This document shows positions 1-9,200 of a DNA stretch of 64,000 nucleotides, in pieces; position 1 is the first letter of the stretch; each line of letters starts with the position of its first letter. The translations under genes were made by a program, and so were the position numbers. Source of the stretch: Bedellia somnulentella (taxonomy: Eukaryota; Arthropoda; Insecta; Lepidoptera; Bedelliidae); the NCBI GenBank assembly GCA_963576735.1, contig OY755178.1:248001-312000 (forward strand). Direction: 5' to 3'. Below the pieces are notes generated by a model. The model was not told the DNA's origin, made no database searches, and saw nothing but the letters and a program-made list of their open reading frames with translations.

Positions 1-748
1 TGAATTAATAGTTTAGGAGTTACGGTCGATCAAAGTTACACCATTTTGTCACTCACTGACTCACTGATTCACTGACAGATCATCAAAAATCTAAGGTACT
101 TCTAGCAGACTTAGAAACTTAAAATTTTGCACCAAGATAGGTCATTAGTCACATATAAAGGAAAAATTATAAAAACATTAAAAAATTATATGCCATAGAA
201 AACAATTTTATATTTGCGGTTTGGCAAGAACATTATGTATGGATTTTGACTGCATTGTTAACTTTGTTCGTTGTTCAAGTACCTATTCAATTGGATGAAT
301 ACATACATATAATAGAAAAGAATAATACAAATGTAATACATAGACTATCATTAATACATAAAGTTCATTAAATTAATAAAGTTAAAACTCCATTGTATTG
401 CGATAAATATTGTATGCGCGCTCGATAGATGGCGTTGTACCTGTCTGAATCGCGCTATGGTTTCGTTACAAAGCGCAGTGTAAGTAGTACTTCAAAATAA
501 TTCGATAATTTTCATTTGATAGCGCCATCTGTCTATGAAAACCCATTTCGAAACTAAAAAATAATGTAGTGATAATTGATATTCGGAGAACTTTACGTGT
601 TATTTAGTTTAGTTTAGTTATAGTTTGTAAGTTAGTAGATATATATTTATTTAGTTAGTTATTTGTTAGTTAGTTTAGTTCTATTTAGTTTGCATATATA
701 TATAAGTTTAAGCCCTATTGTTATATAAGTAATTGTAAATATAGTGTA
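1..748. other. AT-rich intergenic sequence
   Basis: No gene is visible. The first 170 bases, with repeated cactgact words, resemble old dispersed insect repeat DNA but show no clear ends. Positions 600-720 are rich in ttagtt words and lead into the OTU-like reading frame, so they could be its old 5' leader. This is inference only. Confidence 0.4.
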
Positions 749-1125
749 ATGGAACATGAAATATTGTACATAAATGGCGACCTTTGTCCACACAGAGTCA
801 TCTCTATTCCTGGAGATGGGTCGTGTTTATTTCATTCGTTGTCATACAGCATGTATGGGAGTTTTCAGTCGTCAAACGATATTAGGCGTGCTGTCGTTAT
901 GTAGTGGAGAATTGGGATGACATGCAAGTCTATAAGTCTATGTTTACTGAATATAATCGACTCCGAAGTATATATCGCCCAGACTTGTCTACCTTAGAAG
1001 TAACGAAGCCTCAGAGAAGAAACAAAAGAGATAGAGAATGGGTTCTAAGCAAAGCAGTAGCTGACGTCCAAGAAATTGTGAGGTCACCTAAAAGTAAAAG
1101 AAAGAAATACACTTACAAAAAATAA
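749..1125 (+). pseudogene. OTU-like cysteine protease fragment, frameshifted
   Basis: An ATG at 749 opens a 51-codon frame that ends with TAG at 902-904. It contains the OTU N-terminal signature: an Ile-Pro-Gly-Asp-Gly-Ser-Cys-Leu-Phe-His run (catalytic Asp and Cys loop), then Ser-Leu-Ser-Tyr and an Asp-Ile-Arg-Arg segment. The downstream part continues in another frame from about 895 (Val-Val-Glu-Asn-Trp-Asp) to a stop at 1125 and ends in a basic tail, so one small indel near 898 splits the gene. OTU domains are deubiquitinating proteases, and insect Helitrons and other large transposons also carry them. The C-terminal His region is not recognisable. A TE-derived remnant is the likeliest origin; a short host paralogue is possible. 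Confidence 0.6.
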
Positions 1126-3017
1126 ATGAGATCCCACCAAAAACATTAAATGTAAAAAAATGCCAAGTCTCTCGATGCAGTCTTTCCATCGTAAAAAGTT
1201 TTGAGATCTCATAGAAGCCAAGTCCTATTCAAAATATTTCGTAGTTATAAATCAACATTTAGTAATTGTATCAATAGTTTTCTTTATATTATAATTATAG
1301 TGACTCCAACTTATTGATTCCTGCGAGTGTTGCAAAAGGCGACATGGGATTTTGGATTTTTGAAGTAATGGTTGAATGTGGAGAATCTCTGGTTCTAAGG
1401 CTCTGTATCCACATTTAAGATTTTATACCCGTTAGTATACCTAAACTGAGCAATTAATTAACTTTGCAGAATTATATAACTTGCGTTGTTGGCCTGTTTA
1501 TTATGTTTTTGTTCCCTAGAAGGCATTTGGTTTACTTTTATACGTACAATTCGGTGTTTTTTCAATATAAATATTTTGTGACAGTGCAAATACTCATTTT
1601 GGTTGAAAAGTTCTGACAATGAAACATTCTATTCACTTAATTTATTTATTTTTATAACTTTATTAAGTGTAAAAATAAATTTGAGATTTAAGTACATATT
1701 CCTTCTCACACCAACACTAAAATATTGTTGCTTGTATGTAATTTGTTGAATAGAAAGTGGCTTTTCGCAAACATTGTTCTACTGGGCGGACATTAAGAGA
1801 TAATGCCAAAGTACCTTGTACTTTGGGTAAGCATTGTACGAGGATTCAACTGAAATTTGATTCAATATAACAAATCAATAATCGTAATTAGATATACACT
1901 TAAAAAAATTAGTCATTTGAGCAGCTTTAATGTACTATTGATACTATTGTAATAAAAACATATAAAAAAGCTATTTGTTTGCAACACAAAGATAACCAAA
2001 AATTTTCACAAAACGACAATAATTCAAAAATTATCTAAATTTAATTTATTAATTAATGAGTAAAATAATGTTGTTACATATAGCTAGTAGGAAAAAGTAC
2101 GAGAATATTGTGAATTTGATTGCTTGTATTATTTATTATTGTATTATTATGATATTTTTTTCAGAGTAGTTTATTACAATAAATATGTAGCAACAATATA
2201 ATATACATGTACAATAAGTATGAATTTGTAAATTAATTATTAAGTATAAACTTGATAGAACTTAACTAATTTAATTATATCAATAAAGGTTTACTACTTT
2301 TTTATACTTTGTCTCTCTTAACCTAGATTATTGTTTGCATTGAAAAAAGGCAAACTGTACTTTTAAAAATTTATTACATTTAATTCACGAAACAATACTT
2401 TATTCTGATCTTAAGTGACTAATTTTGTTCAGCTGAGAATAATAAAAAAATAGTATATATTAAACCATAATAACTGATTTTTGTAACTAATGTAAGTTAA
2501 TCTAAGTAGTTTTGGGTCAAAGCGAGCGTGCTGTTATAAATATTAATGTTTATCGCTTAATATTTTATGTACCATTATTCTTTAATCTATTTTTTAGGGT
2601 AAATAAGTTATATCTCTGTGCGTTTATTGTTTGGCATTACACATAATTACTTTGGTTCAGTAACATTAGTTCCAGAACTAAGATAGTCATTGAATATATT
2701 TTTCTTTTATTTTAAATATTTTTGGCGGTTAAACATTTGGTTAAAAAGTGATATTTATAAATTATGTTTGTAGCTATACAAGACTTTTAACATTACTGAG
2801 AAAAAAATCTGTTGGTTTTTCTGTGGTTTGCAAGTGGGAAAAAGGCATATTCCAAATCAAAGTAATCTGTTGAAAATAATGTGGTCACTTTACAATCAAT
2901 GCATCTTACTCAGACCTTATCATCTCATGTTATTCTACTCTGTTTTCCAGTTTTAATTCGTATGGTAACATTTTGAGAATTAACTAAAGTTTGTTTTTAT
3001 CAAAATCAATTTACATA
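1126..3017. other. AT-rich intergenic sequence, no gene seen
   Basis: This is about 1.9 kb of AT-rich DNA without a long reading frame on either strand, without tandem arrays and without repeat ends that could be recognised by eye. Confidence 0.5.
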
Positions 3018-3846
3018 CATACATATACTCACTGACAACGCCCTACTTTCATACTTTTCATAGCCTTCATTATTTCTTCCATACTTATCTCGCTGTCACT
3101 AAATTCACCCATCTCCTCGTTCCAATCAACATTACTGTCGATTGGCGGAAAAATAGATGCATCCTACTTTTCAAACAGTCCCTCAAAATAATTCTTCCAT
3201 ACCCGTTTCATGCTACTTTCATCCGTCGCCAATTCACCCTGAAACTCCCTTTTCTTTCCGGATATACTTCCAGAATAACTTTTGGTTATTCCGGAAATTA
3301 TCAGAAAGTTTCCTCTCACACCACTCTTGCAAATCCCGCTTTTTCTTTTCTATTTTCTTCTTTACCTCATTCTTAACTCTCTTATATTCATCTTCACTTT
3401 TCTGCACTACATCGTCAGTTACACTCGCATCCATCCGTTTACTAGCTTTAATCGCTAGTAAATCTAACCACGCTTTCTTCTTATCTCCAACCGCCTCTTT
3501 CACAACTTTATCCCACCAACTTGTTGGTGGTCTATTTTACCTTTTACACACTCCACATACTTCCGTCGCACATTCAACCATCGTCGATTTGAGCACATCC
3601 CATACTTCTTCTATTTCCATTTCATACTTCATCTCCACGCAACTTAGTCTATCATCCATTTTCCTCAAGTATTCATCTCTGATATTTTCATCTTCTTGCA
3701 GTTTTTCCACTTTTATAACGCGTGCACAGACCCCTTAATCGTGATATAACGAGAAAGTGATCTGTGCCAACGTTCGTGCCCCTATAGACCCTGGTGTCAA
3801 CAACTTTTGCTCTCAGCCTTTCATCAACTATCACAAAATCAATCAT

Positions 3847-4029
3847 GTTCCTTAGTGGCTATCCCCAGAAATGGGGATAGCCACCCCTCCCCTCCATCGC
3901 CTGGGGAGGTGTCCAATGACCGGGGGGGACGTTCCCCCCCGTGACAAAGCTGGGCCATGGGGGCAACCCCGACGCCCATCCCGCGCGTGCCGAGCTTGGT
4001 CCTCTGAGCCGCGTGGATGATCTTCCTCT
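3847..4029. mobile_element. 183-bp GC-rich insertion with 14-bp duplication
   Basis: The insertion is bounded by perfect direct repeats acaaaatcaatcat at 3833-3846 and 4030-4043, and it interrupts the RTE endonuclease frame. It is very GC-rich in an AT-rich setting. It contains a perfect 8-bp-stem hairpin at 3862-3883 (ctatcccc/ggggatag) and a G-run/C-run palindrome near 3921-3941. There is no poly-A and no LTR. The 14-bp duplication fits target-primed reverse transcription, so it is probably a short retroelement or a retroposed structured RNA. The family is not recognised. Confidence 0.6.
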
Positions 4030-4120
4030 ACAAAATCAATCATACTTCTCTCGCTTCCTCTCTGTCTTGTATACACATGGATATCTTCGTGTTTAAACAA
4101 CGTGTTTGTAACACAAAGAT

Positions 4121-4157
4121 CCCGCCTGTGTCGAAATTTTTCTTTCCTTTATTTATT
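4121..4157 (+). mobile_element. 37-bp 3' end of repeat B with 8-bp TSD
   Basis: The 37 bases match the end of the repeat B unit: the last part of the tRNA-like T stem, the gtgtcg acceptor part, and the pyrimidine-rich tail ending tttatttatt. Direct repeats acaaagat at 4113-4120 and 4158-4165 flank it. Removing one copy plus the insert restores the surrounding LINE reading frame. It is therefore a severely 5'-truncated retrotransposition, and it marks the 3' end of the family. Confidence 0.7.
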
Positions 4158-4931
4158 ACAAAGATTCCTCTCCAAACATACCTCAATCAATTTCTCACCA
4201 TTCTCATTCACCCTTTGATCACCAAACTTTCCTAAAACTCTTTCGCAACCGTTACGTGACACACCAACCCAGCCATTAAAATCTCCTAACATTACAAGTC
4301 TCTCATTCTGATCACACCCATTCACAACATCGTCTAACAGATTCCAAAACTCCTCCCTCTCGGATAGGGATTTAGACATGTCCGGAGCATATACGCAAAT
4401 TATGCGCATCCGGACTAGTCCCAATTTCACCTTAATCCACAGGAGCCTTGGACTCACACATTCGTAATCTTTCAATCAATTTACACAATATAAATAAATG
4501 TACTTTTAATATTTCCTCGGTTAAAATTAGATTATTAAGAAAAACTAAGCGCGTTTAGTGATAATGGGTCAACACTTCTTAACTATAAAGTAGATAAACC
4601 AATCAAAAAGGATTCGGCCCTATCAATCGCATATAAAGAGACTGTACATGTTGGTTTTAAATATCATTGTTAGTAAGTCATAAGAATCATTGTTAAAATT
4701 TACAATTTTAAATGATTGTTATTAATAAAATAAAACATATCTTTCACTTTAAAATAAATTAAAATAAAGAGATCCTTATGCATTGGACATTATTACTGGT
4801 CTTTGAGCTTCCTCACACATTAATTAACATTCGCACTTCAAAAAGGAACTTAAATACATTTATCTTATTTTAATAAATATATAAAATAAATTGTACTTTC
4901 AAATATTGTATACATTTTTTAATCACACATG

Positions 4932-5108
4932 GTAAACAAACCGTAAAAAAACAAAACAAATAAAAGATAATATTGATTGGTGATTGATTGCATTAAAATA
5001 AAGTTATATAAAATTATTCAGATATTACATTGCTTGATCACAAGTATGTCAAATGTTTAAAACTAACCACTAATTATATAAAATTACATTTACATTATAT
5101 TTTACATT
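4932..5108. repeat. Direct duplication, copy 1
   Basis: It begins gtaaacaaaccg and runs about 177 bp, nearly identical to 5492-5669. The offset is 560 bp. A few substitutions and single-base indels separate the copies. Confidence 0.8.
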
Positions 5109-5129
5109 ATATAAAATAAAATAATAATT

Positions 5130-5478
5130 TAACCTCCTAGGGCCCCTTGTACAAAATAAAGTTCCCTTGTCAGGCCCAGCATTCAAGCTCGACTCATAGT
5201 AATAAACACTCGTGGTACATTTTTTTGTACATATTTTTGAAATTTGCCGCGTATAAATTTTTAATCTTCGCGGGTTCAAAATTTTGAACAAATTATAGGG
5301 TGGTTTCTTTCTTACCATCATATCCTTTACATATAGTCTACCCATACAAAAATAATATCCCACCTAAAACTTTTCGAATTTCAAAGTTACAAGGCAAAAT
5401 AAGTCTGGGCCTGACAGCCAATATTTATTTTGTGCATAATTTTGTATCGTGGGTCTCAACTCCTACGAGGCATTTCAA
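5130..5478. mobile_element. MITE-like insert with imperfect inverted ends
   Basis: The stretch between the two direct repeats has inverted segments. The left side has a cctcctagggcccc block, then acaaaataaa and gtcaggcccag. The right side mirrors these as ctgggcctgac, tttattttgtgc and a degraded ctcctacgagg. This suggests a small foldback element. Exact ends and target duplication could not be fixed. Confidence 0.4.
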
Positions 5479-5491
5479 AATCTGGGCCTTA

Positions 5492-5669
5492 GTAAACAAA
5501 CCGTAAAAAAACAAAACAAATAGAAGATAATATTGTATGGTGATTGATTGCATTAAAATAAAATTATATAAAATTATTCAGATATTACATTGCTTAATCA
5601 CAAGTATGTCAAATGTTTAAAACTATACCACTAATTATATAAAATTACATTTACATTATATTTTGCATT
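5492..5669. repeat. Direct duplication, copy 2
   Basis: This is the second copy of the 4932-5108 block. The two copies bracket the MITE-like insert. Confidence 0.8.
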
Positions 5670-6039
5670 GCATTTTTATCATCACATCACATACGATCAT
5701 TTTAAACAAAAAGCTGCCAAATCAAGCGTATCTTCATGTTCATGTCAAATTTCATGTCAATAAATTAAAATTAAATTGTAAACATCTAAAATGTAAAAAA
5801 AATATAACAAATATTTAAAAAAAATATGCTATAATAAAGTTACGTTAACATTAATCAATAGATATCAAAAGCGCTTTACAAATATTTAGCCCAGTAAAAG
5901 AACATATACTATTTACATTATTATGCTTTTAATTTAATCACTATTTCACTGAGAAATTATGTACTTAGATTTTTTCATAAAACCTTAGAAAATTGTCCTA
6001 CACATAATTGTAAACTAGCTTAATACTAAATGTCAGAAA

Positions 6040-6226
6040 TTAAAATTGTACTCCTATGAAGGTGAAGAGTCGGTACCTCTTGACATGTACCAGTTGGTAC
6101 CGGACGCTGTCCAGCCCGTCCTGATGCGCTGTCAGTTGGTCGGCCTGCATCATGTCGTAGCGGAGATTGTTCACTTTCTGACGTTTGTGCGGCAGCATGA
6201 GGTATTGGGACATCTCCCGGGGAAGC
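6040..6226 (-). CDS. Glycosyltransferase exon 3 (C-terminus)
   Basis: Acceptor TTTCAG at 6227 joins the two leftover bases of exon 2 to restore Arg262. The exon encodes the Met-x-x-His metal motif, an Asn-Asn-Leu-Arg-Tyr segment, the conserved Gln-Asp-Gly-Leu-Asp-Ser and Tyr-Arg-Leu-Phe-Thr near the C-terminus, and a TAA at 6042-6040. Both the phase and the family alignment fit exactly, although exon 2 lies 8.8 kb away. Confidence 0.9.
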
Positions 6227-9200
6227 CTGAAATTGTTACTTTGTTGTCAAAATTAAGGTTTTGTTTGTTTTGTTTTAATTGTCGGGCGATGCTGGGAAAT
6301 CATCATCAAGAATCATTTATTTCTCATTGTTCTTTCTTTTTTTTCTTTATTTGTATTGACAATTACTTAAATCCTACAAATTATAGTAAGGATAAGGTGG
6401 AGTTTTGTAATGGAAGGGAAACATTCATTTCATAATTAACAGCGCATTCCTTTAATATAAAGTTGAAAAAAATGATATATGTTAATAAATGTAATTAATT
6501 GATCATCTGTTCCAGTTTTGCATGGGTAGAATGTGCAAGACTCAAACATTCACGTGATATATCCCCGAAGGGGACATAATTGTCACCAGGTGTTCCGAGA
6601 TTCTCACATGATAGGGGGCAGGTCTATCGCCATTTAGTACGAATTCACTTTCACAACCATGATAAATTAACCACACATATAACTTTAGTAAAAACACTGT
6701 GTTGTGGGTTTTGCTCAGGGTTTGCACCCACGCCTCTTAGCCTGATCTCTCCACTGATCTCCACTTGTCAGTATTTTTATACACACACACAACCATTACA
6801 GACATATAATAATAATAATAAGACGTAGGGATGTGCTAAGGCGTAGGAAAGTGACGACCCCATCGCCCATTGTTGGAATGGCAGGATGATATGTTCATCA
6901 TCTTGCCATTCCAGCGGTGCAAATAGTCAGCGCTTGAGTTTGCAGGTGTTGACCGTGTCTACAAACTAGTCTCAGCGCAAAATAGGGTAACAACGGTCTC
7001 CCCGGGGCAAGTGAGTGAACGGGGCTGGACGTGGCAGCATGAGGTCCACCAGCCGCGGCAGACCGGCCCGATCACCTGGTCATTGTGCCCGACCACCTCA
7101 GCCACCAGATGGCTTGGCATCGGTTGGGACTGGGGCAACTCAGTCCCAGCAATCGGTGCTCTCAGCATCAAGGTTCGGGATGTCGTTGGGGCCGTCAATG
7201 ACATGCTGTCCTCATTTTTAGAGAGCAGCATGGACCTTTGGGATACGGATTCAATTCTCTTTGGCGCCGCAATGACATTTTGTCAATTTGTCGGCGTCAG
7301 GATGCCGCCAACAAGAGCTGGTGGCTCCCGCCAGGCTGGTAGTTCTAGTCCCAGGACTAGAACTAGGCCAGCCTGGATGAGGCGGATTGAAAACCGTATC
7401 ATAAAGGCCAGGGTCCTCATCGGCAAACTAACCAGCTTCAGATCAACAATAAGCCGAGCAACAATAGGCCGAGGGTGGTGCGCTTCGTCAGGGGGGCATT
7501 CCCCAGTGAGATGGTCTTTGACAACTCACCGGAGTTTGCCTGTAGACTGGTGGAGCGCATCGATGATCTGAAGCAGAAGATAGCTGCTTGGGTCAAGCGT
7601 ATTAGGCGATATTCTGAAAGGGTAAAGAGGTACCAAAAGAATCGTCCCTTCATGAGTGACCAGAAGAAGTTCTACACAACTTTGGAGCGTCCCGATGTGG
7701 TTTCGAGGGGTCAGCGACCGGAAAAAGCAGATGTAGTCGCCTTTTGGCGTAGGCTTTGGTCGCTACCTGACGATCACGAAGAGGGCCAATGGTTCGAGGC
7801 GGTCGAGGGAGCGTGAGAACCCAGACGGATTGCACCATTACTGGTTGAAAGGGTTCACGCGCTGTCACGCTACTCTCGCCCGTCAGTTCCAAAGTGCCCT
7901 CGAAACTGGGACGCTCCCGAACTTCTTGACTACTAGGGTCACTAATTTAGCTCCAAAGAGCGATGCTACCGCGGATCGATCACAATACCGCCCCATAAGT
8001 TGCCTTTGTACAATTTACAAGACCTTGACATCCGTTCTGAGCTCCAAGATGACTCAACACAATGTTGATAACAGTGTGATCTCTGGAGCTCAGAACGGAT
8101 GTAGGGGCGGTAGTCGCGGTAGCAAGGAGCTGCTCCTGATCGACGCAGTCGTAGGCGAACTGGTCAAACGCAACCGTCGTCGCAACTTCTCCGCTGGCTG
8201 GATAGACTTCAAGAAAGCGTTCGATTTGATACCCCATTCATGGCTCATGAGGGTCCTCGAGCTGTACAAAGTTGATAGTGCAGTTCGAAACTTCCTCGGG
8301 CAGTATATGGGGTGTTGGAGGACCATCCTGAGTTTGGACGGTCAGCGGATGACGGACGCGGATGACCAAATTGACATAAGGCGAGGGATTTTCCAGGGCG
8401 ATTGCCTGAGTGCACTTTGGTTTTGCTTGTCCCTGAATCCTCTAAGTAAACTCTTGGAGAATTCGGGGACGGGCTTTCAGTTTCGGAGAGGCGGTACACG
8501 CATGCCTCATCTCCTTTAAATGGATGACCTGAAGCTTAATGCCCCCACAGCTGACAGATTGACGGAGCTGCTGACAATCACTAATGATTTCAGTAGTTCC
8601 GTCAAGATGGAGCTCGAGGTTGATAAGTGTGCGGCCATTCATGTTGAGAAGGTGCATGTCGTGCACTCTGATGGTGTCGATGTCGGCACTAATCATTTGA
8701 GGGCACTCTCCGAGGCTGAAACATACCGGTATATGGGCATGTCACAAACCATCGGTGTGAAGGTGGCAGACGTGAAACAGGGTGTTTGCGAGGAGTTATA
8801 CGAACGCCTGAAAATTGTGCTTAATAGCTACTTGTCAGGCGTTAATAAGATCCGAGCCATTAACTCCTGGGTCATGCCTGTACTGATGTACACGTTTGGC
8901 GTGGTCAGATGGACTCAGTCCGAACTAGACGCTCTAAACAGACGAGTCCGCACGACGATGACCTCTCATTGCATGCATCATCCGAGGTCGTCGGTTATGA
9001 GATTGTATATCCCGCGGAAGTGTGGTGGTCGAGCGAACCCTGGAGGTACTTAGCACCTCTGATCGGGAGTCCGTATGGAAAGAGTAGAAGCTGCACGGGA
9101 GGTTTTACAAGGTATTTTACGAACCTTTCGTGGAGCGTAAAGCCTCCCTGCTTTGGCTGCGTTTCGGGGACCTCTTTGGGGAAAACGGAGGGTTTTGTCT

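Larger units (their letters stand above)
3018..4480 (-). mobile_element. RTE-type LINE relic (endonuclease and linker)
   Basis: Read on the minus strand, 4475-4149 encodes an AP-type endonuclease segment with a Val-Tyr-Ala-Pro motif, Gly-Asp-Phe-Asn-Gly-Trp-Val-Gly, and a Gly-Lys-Phe-Gly-Asp segment followed by Asn-Glu-Asn-Gly. This is the pattern of RTE/Proto2-like elements common in Lepidoptera. It continues through 4100-4044 and 3832-3520 to a basic, Lys-rich linker at 3503-3234. No polymerase domain remains. Two small insertions interrupt it (3847-4029 and 4121-4157), both with target duplications, and there are extra stops. It is dead. The minus-strand end near 3020 carries catacata words like the tail of this family. 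Confidence 0.75.
4488..6039. other. 3' flank of the glycosyltransferase gene
   Basis: This is AT-rich sequence downstream (on the minus strand) of the glycosyltransferase stop codon. It holds a 177-bp direct duplication and a MITE-like insert, listed separately. No reading frame is convincing. Confidence 0.5.

Noticed and set aside
3157..3738. A 193-codon plus-strand frame rich in Ser and Phe
   Set aside because: It is antisense to the RTE-type LINE linker, which is Lys/Glu-rich on the minus strand.
6046..6435. A 129-codon plus-strand frame
   Set aside because: It is antisense to glycosyltransferase exon 3, whose reverse frame fits the family and splice phase.
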